Shown: positions 15,469-24,208, numbered from the stretch's first letter. The stretch: 34,682 nt of DNA from JBICHM01 sp043101835 (GCA_043101835.1 JBICHM010000198.1:1-34682), one strand, 5' to 3'. The notes: generated by a model not told the origin, from the sequence alone. Numbers and translations are program-made.

Positions 15469-16404
15469 TCAGTTGGAGGGCGGGAGGATGACGGTGTCGA
15501 TCACGTGGATGACGCCGTTGGCCGCCTCGATGTCGGTGGCGGTGACGGTCGCATCGTTGACCGTCACGCCGCCCTGACCGGCGTTGATCTTGACCTTGGC
15601 GCCGTTCAGCGTCTTCGCGCTGTTCAGCTTCACGACGTCGGTGGCGTAGACACGCCCGGGCACGACGTGGTAGGTGAGAATCGCCTTGAGCTGATCGATG
15701 TTCTCCGGCTTCAGCAGGCTCTCGACCGTGCCTGCGGGCAGCTTCGCGACCGCCTCATCGGTCGGCGCGAAGACGGTGAAGGGACCGTCGCCCTTGAGCG
15801 CGTCGATCAGACCGGCTGCGCTCAGTGCCGCCGCGAGCGTCTCGAACGAACCGGCGCTGACTGCAACATCAACGATGTCGCGCGTCTCCGGCATGATGAC
15901 GCTGTCGATGACGTGGATCACGCCGTTCGACGCCATCACGTCGGTGGCGATCACGTTAGCGCCATCGATCGTGACCTTATCGCTCCACGCCTTGATGTCG
16001 ATCAGCTGACCGTTCAGCGTCGCGGCGGTGTCGAGCTTCACGGCCTGCGCCGCCTTCACCTTGCCGGGAACGACGTGGTAGGTGAGGATCGAAACGAGCG
16101 TGTCCTTGTTCTCCGGCTTGAGAAGGTTCTCAACCGTGCCGGCCGGAAGCTTCGCGAACGCCGCGTCGGTCGGCGCGAAGACGGTGAAGGGGCCGTCGCC
16201 CTTGAGCGCGTCGACGAGACCCGCAGCCTTGAGCGCGGCGGCGAGCGTGTTGAACTGGCCCGCGGCGACCGCGGTGTCGACGATGTCAGCCTGGGCGCCG
16301 TAGCCCTTGGCATTCTCCTTGCCGCCGGCGTTGTGGTTGTGGGCGAAGGCGGCGGGGGCGGCGGCGAGGCTCGCGGCGGCGACGAAGGTCAGCATGGTGC
16401 GCAT
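15469..16404 (-). CDS. Secreted protein with two fasciclin (FAS1) domains
   Basis: A 311-residue exported protein. The start at 16404 has a strong GAGGAG 6 nt upstream and gives a Sec signal (MRTMLTFVAAASLAAAPAAF, cleaved after AFA). A short His/Asn/Gly linker leads into two tandem FAS1 domains (about 40-172 and 177-310). Each carries the hallmarks TVFAPTDxAxAKLPAGTVE, ILTYHVVPG and the closing NGVIHVID. FAS1 proteins mediate adhesion or matrix contacts. The two repeats are very similar to each other, suggesting recent internal duplication. It is divergent from an ECF sigma/anti-sigma pair, which probably controls it, and ends at a clear intrinsic terminator. Confidence 0.93.
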   Translation of the reverse strand: MRTMLTFVAAASLAAAPAAFAHNHNAGGKENAKGYGAQADIVDTAVAAGQFNTLAAALKAAGLVDALKGDGPFTVFAPTDAAFAKLPAGTVENLLKPENKDTLVSILTYHVVPGKVKAAQAVKLDTAATLNGQLIDIKAWSDKVTIDGANVIATDVMASNGVIHVIDSVIMPETRDIVDVAVSAGSFETLAAALSAAGLIDALKGDGPFTVFAPTDEAVAKLPAGTVESLLKPENIDQLKAILTYHVVPGRVYATDVVKLNSAKTLNGAKVKINAGQGGVTVNDATVTATDIEAANGVIHVIDTVILPPSN

Positions 16405-16419
16405 CGTGTGCTCCTCATG

Positions 16420-16446
16420 GCCCGCCGCAGCAGTGTGCCGGCGGGC
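16420..16446 (-). promoter_or_regulatory. Leader hairpin next to the fasciclin ribosome binding site
   Basis: A perfect 8-bp stem GCCCGCCG/CGGCGGGC with an 11-nt loop lies directly upstream of the GAGGAG site (16411-16416) of the fasciclin gene. It could stabilise the message or influence ribosome access. Confidence 0.35.
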
Positions 16447-16515
16447 GTGGGTGTTCGTGGTTGGTCGGAAGCCGCCCGGAAGGGCGACTTGGCCCCGTGC
16501 GCTTGTGGGGCGTGT

Positions 16516-16526
16516 GAACCGGTTCC
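16516..16526 (-). promoter_or_regulatory. ECF-type -35-like palindrome upstream of the fasciclin gene
   Basis: Minus-strand GGAACC (16526-16521) is part of the perfect palindrome GAACCGGTTC (16516-16525). GGAAC is the common ECF sigma -35 core. I see no clear GTC-type -10 at the expected 16-17 nt, so it may instead be an operator. It lies about 115 nt before the fasciclin start. Confidence 0.25.
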
Positions 16527-16853
16527 TCGGAATCGCCAGCGGCTTTCGCGGCGCCGCCGCGGCCGGATTCAGCGAACTCGGCAGGTGACCCCGCGGGGCC
16601 GGGGTGCATCCGGGCACTCCTCGGTGTCGAACGAGGTCAGGAGCGATCTGCCAGCAGTCGATCGCCGCTGGTCGATTCGCCGTCCGCCGACATGTTCGCC
16701 GTCTGGACAAGGCGACTTGGGGTTGCCATGATCGATGTGTTGAACTATCGCCGAGGGGGTATGACGCCGAGCGGATCGGCGCACGCGACCCCCGGCGAGT
16801 CCCGGTGGGCGATAGCGCGAACCCGCGCCAGGCCCACGCATCCGCGAGGCCGC

Positions 16854-17441
16854 GTGAGCGACCCGAGGTACAGCACCGAGCCCCTCCTTCCCCGCGTTGC
16901 CGAAGGCGACGACGCGGCGGTCAAGGATGTCATTCGCGAATACGGCGGCCTCGTCTGGTCGCTCGCCCGCCGGCTCTGCGGCAACCAGTCGGAAGCCGAG
17001 GAAGCCGTCCAGGAGATCTTCATCGATCTCTGGAAGAGCGCGGCCCGATTCGACCCGAGCATCGCGGCGGAACGCACGTTCGTCGCCATGATCGCCCGGC
17101 GCCGGTTGATCGACCGCCGACGCAAGGCCGGGCGACGGCCGACCATGACCTCGCAGGTGGAGGTCGCCGCCGACGCGCCGGCCGCCGGCAGCGACATGGA
17201 GATCTCCGAGGAGGCGCGCCAGGCTGCAGAAGCGTTTGAGCAGCTTCGTCCCGAGCAGCGCGATGTGCTGCACATGGCCATCTGGCGAAACATGACCCAC
17301 GAGCAGATCGCCTCCGCCACCGGCATGCCGCTGGGGACGGTGAAGACGCACGCGCGCCGGGGCATGATCCGGGTGCGCGAAATCCTTGCGAAAGCCAATG
17401 AAGCCGAGGCGGGCTCGCCGTCGAAGGGGGTGACGCGATGA
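16854..17441 (+). CDS. ECF-subfamily sigma factor, SigK-like
   Basis: A 195-residue protein when started at GTG 16854 (GAGG at 16846-16849). ATG 16761 and 16728 are in-frame alternatives with poorer or badly spaced sites. Sigma region 2 spans about 25-92 (AEEAVQEIFIDLWKSAARFD, then RRRLIDRRRK) and region 4 spans about 127-180 (LRPEQRDVLHMAIW...MPLGTVKTHARRGM, helix-turn-helix for the -35 element). It is the family type paired with RskA anti-sigma factors. Its stop overlaps the anti-sigma start by 4 nt (ATGA), and a fasciclin target gene lies divergent, as with mycobacterial SigK. Confidence 0.9.
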   Translation: MSDPRYSTEPLLPRVAEGDDAAVKDVIREYGGLVWSLARRLCGNQSEAEEAVQEIFIDLWKSAARFDPSIAAERTFVAMIARRRLIDRRRKAGRRPTMTSQVEVAADAPAAGSDMEISEEARQAAEAFEQLRPEQRDVLHMAIWRNMTHEQIASATGMPLGTVKTHARRGMIRVREILAKANEAEAGSPSKGVTR

Positions 17442-18244
17442 CCGCGATGCCCCACAACGAGCGGCTCTTTGACCTGCTTGCCGACCGCGCCCTCGACGGC
17501 CTCGACGCCGCCGAGGCGATGGAGCTGCAACGTCTGCTCGCCGAGTCCGGAGACGCCATCGCGGAGGACGAGCTCGATCTCGCCGCCGCCGCCCTGCACC
17601 TTGGATTCGGAGTCGAGCAGGAGGCGTTGCCGGAGGGCCTGCGCGATCGCATCGCGCTCGACGCCGATCGCTACGTGCGTCCGTCGTCGGCATCGAAAGC
17701 CGAAGTGCATCATGAGATTGTTCGACGACCCGACGTTGTCGCTCGCATCGGCTGGATGCCGTGGCTGGTCGCCGCGGCGGCCATCGTGATCGGCGCCGTC
17801 GGGTGGATGCGCACGTCCCCCACCGCGACACCTGAGACCCCGAATGCTGCCCCGATCACCGCGCAGTTCGCGTCGCTGCGCGACGCCCCCGGGACGGAGG
17901 CGATCGCCTGGGCGGCCCTTGAAGACCCGACCGCGCAGGGCGCCGCGGGCGAGGTGATCTGGAACGCGGCTGAGCAGCGTGGATTCATGCGCTTCGAGGG
18001 GCTTGCAGCAAACGATCCCTCGATCGAGCAGTACCAGCTCTGGATCTTCGATTCGACCCGTCCGGAGGCGACGCCTGTGGACGGCGGCGTGTTCGATATC
18101 TCCGCACAGGGCGAAGTGATCGTGCCGATCCGCGCGAAGCTGCCGGTGCGTGACGCCGCGGCCTTCGCTGTGACTGTTGAGCAGCCCGGCGGCGTGGTCG
18201 TCAGCGATCGCTCCCGGCTCGCCATGCTCGCCGCGAGAGGTTGA
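17438..18244 (+). CDS. RskA-type membrane anti-sigma factor
   Basis: A 268-residue protein translationally coupled (ATGA) to the sigma factor. The N-terminal about 100 residues form the cytoplasmic sigma-binding part (LLADRALDGLDAAEAMELQR); it has no zinc HxxxCxxC motif. One membrane helix lies at about 104-124 (IGWMPWLVAAAAIVIGAVGW). The exported C-terminal domain is of the anti-sigma-K/RskA type (PSIEQYQLWIFDSTRPEATP, then GGVFDISAQGE, and a final AAFAVTVEQPGGV). Release of the sigma factor probably follows regulated cleavage, as known for RskA. The domain order, length and gene pairing are all typical. Confidence 0.88.
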   Translation: MTAMPHNERLFDLLADRALDGLDAAEAMELQRLLAESGDAIAEDELDLAAAALHLGFGVEQEALPEGLRDRIALDADRYVRPSSASKAEVHHEIVRRPDVVARIGWMPWLVAAAAIVIGAVGWMRTSPTATPETPNAAPITAQFASLRDAPGTEAIAWAALEDPTAQGAAGEVIWNAAEQRGFMRFEGLAANDPSIEQYQLWIFDSTRPEATPVDGGVFDISAQGEVIVPIRAKLPVRDAAAFAVTVEQPGGVVVSDRSRLAMLAARG

Positions 18245-18247
18245 CCT

Positions 18248-18622
18248 TCATCGTCGAGTGAGGCGAAGGCGCACCGGCCCGCGGATCGTGCCCGGATCAA
18301 GCACCTCCCCCTTCCGCGTGACCTCGATCCGTCGCGCCCGCGCCAGCCGTCTTGCGGCACTGTGCACCTCGGGCATAAGCGCACGCCACCGGCCGGGATC
18401 CACACGGCGAGCCGCCTCCGACGGACAGATCGAGGCTTCGGGAGCCCGCTCGTTGAGCAGCGCCAAAATGGCGCTTTCGATGCGTCGACCGAACGTGCTG
18501 TTCTTCGTGCGGCGGCACGCATCGGAGCAATAGACGATCTGATTCCAGCAGTTCGCCCATTTGCGTCGCCAGGCAAATGGCCTGCCGCAGACCGGACAGA
18601 TCTTCTCGGCGGCCCCGCTCAT
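18248..18622 (-). CDS. DUF2256 and DUF3253 domain protein
   Basis: A 124-residue protein. An N-terminal zinc-finger-like DUF2256 (Cys9, Cys12, Cys32, Cys36; KICPVCGRPFAWRRKW and YCSDACRR) is joined to a winged-helix-like DUF3253 (about 45-124, RRIESAILALLNERAPEASI, then SEAARRVDP). The start is fixed by a 1-nt overlap with the photolyase stop (TGATG), so translation is probably coupled. Proteins with these domains are often encoded beside photolyase/cryptochrome genes, but their biochemical role is unknown. The four Cys suggest Zn binding, and the DUF3253 fold suggests nucleic-acid binding. It converges on the anti-sigma gene with a 3-nt gap. Confidence 0.87.
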   Translation of the reverse strand: MSGAAEKICPVCGRPFAWRRKWANCWNQIVYCSDACRRTKNSTFGRRIESAILALLNERAPEASICPSEAARRVDPGRWRALMPEVHSAARRLARARRIEVTRKGEVLDPGTIRGPVRLRLTRR

Positions 18623-21108
18623 CACGCGTCGGTGCCCGGCGCGCAGTCGAAGAGCGTCGGGTCCGTTCGTCGCTCGACCACAACACCTGCAATCCGGCCG
18701 GCAAGTGCGCAGCCGCTGAGGAAGGCGCCTTCGATCCGAGGCTCGAGGCACCAGTCGCCGGCGAGACCGATCTGTAGTTCCGGGTCGTAGACGCACGCCT
18801 CGCCGACGGCTTGCTCGACCTGCGCATACCGCCACCGATGCGCTGTGGCGCGGAGAACTCTGCGCTCCTCGTTGGCCACGGCGCCGAACGCGTCGATCAG
18901 TGAACGAGCGACCGTCTCGTGATCGTCCTCGAGATGCTCGCGCGACCACGCCGGCGATGCGTGTAGCGTCCAGCGATTGCCCGGAGCGCGCCCCGGCTTC
19001 GACGCCTCCCGCGCCGCCCAGGCAAGCGGCCCCTGCTCGATGCGAAGCGCATCAAACTCGATGCTCGGGTTGGTCTCAAACTCCACCATGCAAACCCAGC
19101 ACGGCGCCAGCGTGGGCGCGGCGACGGACCCGCGCAGCGACGGGACGTCGGCGACAAGCGACGCGGCCTGCACCGGCGGTATCGCGATCGCGAGCGCATC
19201 ACACTCAAGCCGGTTCTCCCCCCCATCGTCGGTGCAGCGCCAAGCCCCCTCGACGCGTTCGACCGATGCAATCCGCACCCCGGAATGCACGGTCAGGTCG
19301 TTGGCGAGGTGCGTCGCGATCGACCGCATGGCGGGAGCGCCGACAAGCATCGGCGGCGCGTCGTCCGGCCGTGGGGCCGGATCGATTCGCCCCGCGCGCA
19401 CGATGCCGACCCGTGGTCGCCAGCGCGCGACAACACCCTCCTCGACCCACGACCGGACACACCGGCCGAAACGAGGATCGCGGACGGTGAAGTACTGGGC
19501 GCCGTGGTCAAAGTGTGCGCCATCGTCACGACGCGTGCTGATCCGCCCGCCCGGCGCCCGGCCCTTGTCGAACACCACGACCTCGTGCCCCTGGTCGTGG
19601 AGCGCACGGGCGCAGCCGAGTCCGGCGATCCCCGCGCCGATCACGCCGACCCGCCGGGCTCCGCCCGATGGCGGCGTCGAGACGGCGTCGCCGTATCGCG
19701 CGAGGTCGAGCCGTTCCGCATGCGTCGCCGTGTCGCGCGATCGAACCACACCCAGCACCGGCTTCGCGGGCTCGAAGGGCCGATCGAACTGTCCGAGGCA
19801 CCAGAGGATGCCGCCATATGAGTTGGGATCGCACCCGTCGAGCGCGAAACGGTGGTTGAGGTCTATCAGGGCCGCGAGCGCATCACGTGGCCCGGCCGTC
19901 CACATCGGTATGGCCTTGCCCCATGTCATCCGAAGGTTGTTGTGCAGCCACCCCCGGCGGATCAACGAACGCTGCGCCAGGTCCCACACCCTGTCGCCGG
20001 TGCGCCCGCGCGCAAGCGTCTCCCACGTGGCAAGCCCATCGCGCGGATCCTCGCCGCGCTCCTCCAGCGTGCGTCGCGCCCAGTCGGGCAGCGCATCGAG
20101 GCTGTGGAGCGTCCGTTCAGGCGTATGGAAGCAGAAATGGTGCGCGAGCTCGCGCCAGATGATGAGCTCGTCGAGGAACTTCTCCGGGCCGGGGCCGCCG
20201 ACCGCAGCGCATTCCCGAGCCACCCGCATCGGCGAGACATGCCCGTGATGCAGATACGGCGAGAGCGCGCTGACGCCATCGTCCGCGGCGTCGTTGCGCC
20301 GCCGGTGATAGGCGCCGAGCCGATCGCGCCGGAACGCCTCCCACCGTGCATACCCCGCCTTGGCGCCGCCCGGCGCACTGCGCACCGGTGCGATCGTGTG
20401 ATCGACCGCCCTGCTCGCGACTCGCGCCGCGATCTCCGTGTCGTCGAGCGCGGCGATGTCTGTCGCGACGAACCCGGGATCGAAGCCCTCGGGTACGCGA
20501 TGCGCCGGTGACGGCGGGGCCGGCCAAGGTGCTCGCACCGCGCTGTCGAGCCGGTCCTTGATCGCGCTGCGAAAGCGGAACGCCCGGTTCGCTCGAGCGC
20601 CGACCGACTGCATCGGAATTACGCACGCGCAGTCGATCGCGATCGTGGGAACACCAGTCCGTCCGGCGACCGCCTCGGTCCAGCGCGGCATCGGCGGGGC
20701 CGGGAAATCCTCGGTGACGAGGATCGCGGCGCGTCGGGCGAGGTCATGGAGCGGCGATGCCGACGTCGGGTCGTCGGGAAGCCAGAAAAGCGTGCGCAGC
20801 CCACGCGCCGCGAGTCCGGCGTGGGCCTCCCGCGCCCCCTCGAGAATGAAGGTGTCGCTCCGATCACTGTTGTACCGATGGCGGCCACCGAGGCCCTGGT
20901 AGACCACCACCGGCAGGCCGAGGCGGTTCCCCAGCTCGATGGCGCCATCGACGGCCGGATTCTCGTGGTCGCGTACGGCGTGGTGCAGCCAACACAGCAC
21001 GAACTCGCCGGACGGCGGGCGCACTCCCGCAGAGAGAAGCCGCGCCCGCTCGCGCACGGCGGCGGGAAGTTCGGCGAGCAGCTCAGACGTAGCGGGCGCG
21101 CGCGACAT
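18622..21108 (-). CDS. Class II DNA photolyase fused to renalase-like FAD amine oxidoreductase
   Basis: An 828-residue two-enzyme fusion. Residues about 1-470 are a class II CPD photolyase: N-terminal antenna domain, then SALSPYLHHGHVSPMRV, ELIIWRELAHHFCFH, GWLHNNLRMTWGKAIPMWT and DGCDPNSYGGILW, all class II FAD/DNA-site signatures. It repairs UV pyrimidine dimers using light. Residues about 485-828 are an FAD-dependent oxidoreductase with dinucleotide motif GAGIAGLGCA, then GGRISTRR and FDHGAQYFTVRDPRF, as in renalase/amine-oxidase-like proteins. It ends with the FAD-closing GLAGDWC segment. A Thr/Ser/Pro-containing linker (about 465-485) joins them. The substrate of the second domain is unknown. 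It is 44 nt downstream of tagF on the same strand and coupled to the DUF2256 gene. Confidence 0.9.
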   Translation of the reverse strand: MSRAPATSELLAELPAAVRERARLLSAGVRPPSGEFVLCWLHHAVRDHENPAVDGAIELGNRLGLPVVVYQGLGGRHRYNSDRSDTFILEGAREAHAGLAARGLRTLFWLPDDPTSASPLHDLARRAAILVTEDFPAPPMPRWTEAVAGRTGVPTIAIDCACVIPMQSVGARANRAFRFRSAIKDRLDSAVRAPWPAPPSPAHRVPEGFDPGFVATDIAALDDTEIAARVASRAVDHTIAPVRSAPGGAKAGYARWEAFRRDRLGAYHRRRNDAADDGVSALSPYLHHGHVSPMRVARECAAVGGPGPEKFLDELIIWRELAHHFCFHTPERTLHSLDALPDWARRTLEERGEDPRDGLATWETLARGRTGDRVWDLAQRSLIRRGWLHNNLRMTWGKAIPMWTAGPRDALAALIDLNHRFALDGCDPNSYGGILWCLGQFDRPFEPAKPVLGVVRSRDTATHAERLDLARYGDAVSTPPSGGARRVGVIGAGIAGLGCARALHDQGHEVVVFDKGRAPGGRISTRRDDGAHFDHGAQYFTVRDPRFGRCVRSWVEEGVVARWRPRVGIVRAGRIDPAPRPDDAPPMLVGAPAMRSIATHLANDLTVHSGVRIASVERVEGAWRCTDDGGENRLECDALAIAIPPVQAASLVADVPSLRGSVAAPTLAPCWVCMVEFETNPSIEFDALRIEQGPLAWAAREASKPGRAPGNRWTLHASPAWSREHLEDDHETVARSLIDAFGAVANEERRVLRATAHRWRYAQVEQAVGEACVYDPELQIGLAGDWCLEPRIEGAFLSGCALAGRIAGVVVERRTDPTLFDCAPGTDA

Positions 21109-21152
21109 CGCAGCAGCAGGTTCGGCGCCGCCTGCCAGACGGATGCGGCGGA

Positions 21153-22103
21153 TCAGAAGCGGGTGGTCGGCTTGCTCGCGGCTCGGGCGCGCCAGCGAGA
21201 CTCGAGACCAGGGTCGAGGTCGTACGGCGTGTCAGAGTCAAGCGGCAGTTCCGCCGGCGTCGCGCGCAGGCAGTAGAACTCGTCGGCGCGCGGCGGCCCG
21301 GCGAGCAGGTCCAGCCACTGCCCCTCGTCCGGTCGCAACGCGATGACCGCGCTTGGCCCGCCAAGCGCCGCGTCGACGAGCAGTGCCCAGTCCACCAGTT
21401 CCTCGCTGTCATCACGGATCGAACGCGGCGCCCGGATCTGGAGCGACGATGCGGGCGCCCCCTTCGACGCGGGCGCCGCCTGCTCGACAACACGCAGGAT
21501 CCGGAGCAACCCGACGGAACTGGGGCCGAAGGCGCCGCTGGTGAAGAATCGATCGAGGATCTGCGGCAGGTCGGGATCGTCCCGATCGGGGACGCCTCCC
21601 GGATCAGTGAACTCCGTGAGTCGTCGGCGCAAGTCCTGCTGCGCCGCCTGGTGTGCGGCCAGCACACCGGCCTCGTTGCGGCTCGCGCGAGCGTGCTCCT
21701 CGAAGGTGCGGACCGCGCCCATCGCCACATCCTGCAGCCAACGGATCGGGACACCCTCGGCCTGCACCAGCGCGACCATCGGGAACTCACCGCGTCCGCG
21801 CGCATCGCTCGACGCCCACATGCGCCCGACAAGCACGGAGCGCTCGCCGAGCGCAACGAACTCATGGCCGAACCGATCGACGAGTTCTCCGTCCGCCTTG
21901 CCGACCCACGCGCCCGTGTCGATGAGCTTCTTGATGCCGCCGTTGTAGAGGCGCTTCTTGAACGCGAGGATCGGGTCGGTCAGTTCGCCGATGCCCGGCT
22001 CGATGTGGTCGCTCCACGCGGGATGCTTGCCGAACGCGAAGAGCGAGAGCGTGGGCGCCTTTCCGCCAAGGATGCGCGACTTGAGGTTACGGATCAGTCC
22101 CAC
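21153..22103 (-). CDS. tagF: T6SS-associated TagF-like protein
   Basis: A 316-residue protein. GTG 22103 is chosen because GGAG lies 7 nt upstream and it avoids a 60-nt overlap implied by the upstream ATG 22184. The N-terminal TagF domain contains FAFGKHPAWSDH (about 22-33), DGELVDRFGHEFVALG and GRMWASSDARGRGEFPMVAL, matching the GK.P...D and GR..pS.D..GR.fPl pattern of the family. TagF is a post-translational repressor of T6SS assembly, acting with Fha and the membrane complex. The C-terminal half (about 150-316) is not recognised. It is the last T6SS gene here, 20 nt after tssM2. Confidence 0.8.
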   Translation of the reverse strand: MGLIRNLKSRILGGKAPTLSLFAFGKHPAWSDHIEPGIGELTDPILAFKKRLYNGGIKKLIDTGAWVGKADGELVDRFGHEFVALGERSVLVGRMWASSDARGRGEFPMVALVQAEGVPIRWLQDVAMGAVRTFEEHARASRNEAGVLAAHQAAQQDLRRRLTEFTDPGGVPDRDDPDLPQILDRFFTSGAFGPSSVGLLRILRVVEQAAPASKGAPASSLQIRAPRSIRDDSEELVDWALLVDAALGGPSAVIALRPDEGQWLDLLAGPPRADEFYCLRATPAELPLDSDTPYDLDPGLESRWRARAASKPTTRF

Positions 22104-22123
22104 GCGGGCGCTCCGGTCGGGTT

Positions 22124-24208
22124 TCAGAATCGGGGCCACTCGTCGAGCGGCGGCAACGGACGATTGAACACAAGCCGGAGCCACACCTCACCGGACGCGA
22201 CCGGGATGCGAACGTCCCACATGTCGGAGGGCGCTCCCGCCGGCGCCTGCGCCGGACGCGCGTCGAAGGCGTAGAGCATCTTCAACGCGGACCACCCGCC
22301 GAGTTCGAACCGGCCGACTGGCGCAGCGTCATTCTCGGTGTTGAGCAGTTCGAGCGTAAGCGAGCGCGACGCGTTGAAGCGGTACGGGGCGTTGATGCGC
22401 ACGTCGGTGTACGAGGCGTCCTCGACGCCCGTGAATGCCTGCGGGCGATTACGCTGCCCGCCCTCGCTCACGCGCAGGTAGTTGACATTCGTCGGCCGGT
22501 CGAGGTTCCGCTCTCCGAGCAGCACCACCGAGCAGGCGAGGTCAACAGCGGCGCCCTGCGGGCCGGTGAGCGCCTGCTTGAGCGCAAAGAGGCGCTCAGC
22601 ACGCTGTCGCTCCTGCGGGCCGAGCAGATCGGCCAGCGACGTTGCTGCGTCGCGGAGCGATGCTGGATACCCGGCGAATGCCTGCGCATCCTCCGCAGGA
22701 TCACCGCCGCCGACCAGCGACTCCACGCCGCCGAAGGCGCCGAGGGCGCCCGGCTCCACCGCCGGCACGCCCGTGTACTGCGCGAGCGGCAGCCCGTTCG
22801 AGGGCGGCGCAAAGGGGAAGCGTCCCTGGTTGTTCTGCACGAACTGGTTGTACTGCCCGACCAGCCCGCCGAACGTGTCGGCGCGGATGGCCTCGATCGC
22901 CGCGACGAGCACCTGGATCGAGTAGCGCGTCTCGAAGATGAACTCGCGTCCGCCGAGGTTCTGGCGCGCCTTCTTCAGGAAGTCGAAGGGCTCGACGACC
23001 CCCGCGCGCATCTCGGCGAGGATCCGGTCACGCGCCGCGTCCGGAGCCGCGGGGAGGCTTCGCAGGTAGTTGGTGACGAGGTTGAGCTGGCTGTCGAGTG
23101 GGTAGACGGCGAGCACGGAGCTCTCGGCCTGGCGCCCGGAGTCGATCCGGGAGAGCAAGCGGGAGACCGCGGCGCCGCGCTCGTTCTCCGGGATGACGCT
23201 CAGCGGCGTCACAGCGGTCTGGATGGCGGCGCGCACCTGCTCGAGTTGCTGCTTGGCGTCGAAGGGACGGATGTCCGGGAGCGCCTGCTCGCGGAACCCG
23301 GCCCAGGTGTCGAAGTCGCGGATGTCCGTCGCATCGGCGAGCACCGTGTCCCAGTACGCGGCGTATTCCCCGAGCCAGCCCTGCATCTGGGGCTTGATCG
23401 CGGCGAGCGCGCGTCGCGCTTCGTCGGGATTCAGCAGCGAGCTTCCCTCGCCCGTCGGCGCCACGCCGGACTGCACCATCGCGTACGCCCCCGCGATCGC
23501 CTGGCCGGCGCCGACCGAGTAGTCGGCCCGGATCAGCTCGCCGTCGGAGCGCGGCTGCAGACGCGAGAGCGTCGGCGTCGGGAACGAGCGGTCGGAGTCG
23601 GCAAAGGACGACGCGATGCCCTCGGGCGACGGCCAGCCCGCATCGAGGGCCTGCACCACGGCCTCCTGGCGCCGGAGCGCCGCGGCGAGGTCGAGCGCGA
23701 ACTGGAGCGACTCCTGCGCCGACGCCGCGCTTGCGCGAAGCTCCGGTCGATCGGACGAAAGGACGGGGTTGAGCGCCTCGTCGGCGCGGCGCAGGCGATC
23801 CTGCGCATCACCGGTGTCGGCGTCCAGTGTCGTCGCAAGGCTGGTCAGATAGATCGGCCCGTCGAGCGATGCGCCCGCGGCGAGTCGGTCCTGCGCGAGG
23901 GCGTACGCATCGAGTCGCCGCCCGATCGCGTACGAGCCGTTCGCGTCGAGGCGCTGCACGTGGGCCGCCCAGTCCTGCGCCCCCGCGGCAAGCACCTGCG
24001 CCCGTGCGTCGAAAGTTTCGTTGAACTCCGCCTGCTGCAGCGCGATTCGCGTCCGGATCGCTTCGAGCCAGCCGGCGTCGGTCTGCGGGTCGGGCGGGGC
24101 GCCCTCCGCGCCGGGCGCCGGCGGGAGCGCGCCGAGCATGCGGTTGAATGCCGCGGCGGCGGTTTCGCGGCGCTGGTTGATGACGCCGCGGACGAATGTC
24201 GGCGTCAC
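22124..24208 (-). CDS. tssM: TssM/IcmF C-terminal half (second TssM gene)
   Basis: A 694-residue protein beginning at GTG 24208, which overlaps the TssM1 stop as GTGA. The long helical body (about 1-560) is followed by a beta-rich C-terminus (about 590-694, FELGGWSALKMLYAF, VWLRLVFNRPLPP) matching the periplasmic C-terminal domain of IcmF/TssM. That domain normally contacts the TssJ lipoprotein. It has no signal peptide or membrane helix, so it could not reach the periplasm alone by a normal route. Either it stays cytoplasmic, or it is made as a fusion with TssM1 by -1 frameshifting at the G5 run 24216-24220. Combined length (about 1515) exceeds typical TssM (about 1100-1200). Confidence 0.72.
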   Translation of the reverse strand: MTPTFVRGVINQRRETAAAAFNRMLGALPPAPGAEGAPPDPQTDAGWLEAIRTRIALQQAEFNETFDARAQVLAAGAQDWAAHVQRLDANGSYAIGRRLDAYALAQDRLAAGASLDGPIYLTSLATTLDADTGDAQDRLRRADEALNPVLSSDRPELRASAASAQESLQFALDLAAALRRQEAVVQALDAGWPSPEGIASSFADSDRSFPTPTLSRLQPRSDGELIRADYSVGAGQAIAGAYAMVQSGVAPTGEGSSLLNPDEARRALAAIKPQMQGWLGEYAAYWDTVLADATDIRDFDTWAGFREQALPDIRPFDAKQQLEQVRAAIQTAVTPLSVIPENERGAAVSRLLSRIDSGRQAESSVLAVYPLDSQLNLVTNYLRSLPAAPDAARDRILAEMRAGVVEPFDFLKKARQNLGGREFIFETRYSIQVLVAAIEAIRADTFGGLVGQYNQFVQNNQGRFPFAPPSNGLPLAQYTGVPAVEPGALGAFGGVESLVGGGDPAEDAQAFAGYPASLRDAATSLADLLGPQERQRAERLFALKQALTGPQGAAVDLACSVVLLGERNLDRPTNVNYLRVSEGGQRNRPQAFTGVEDASYTDVRINAPYRFNASRSLTLELLNTENDAAPVGRFELGGWSALKMLYAFDARPAQAPAGAPSDMWDVRIPVASGEVWLRLVFNRPLPPLDEWPRF

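Larger units (their letters stand above)
16405..16853. other. Divergent control region between fasciclin and sigma-factor genes
   Basis: About 450 nt with no convincing gene; open frames here are weak and lack start signals. If the sigma factor starts at ATG 16728 or 16761 the region is shorter. It holds the leader hairpin of the fasciclin mRNA (16420-16446), a perfect GAACCGGTTC palindrome (16516-16525) and presumably both promoters. Confidence 0.5.
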
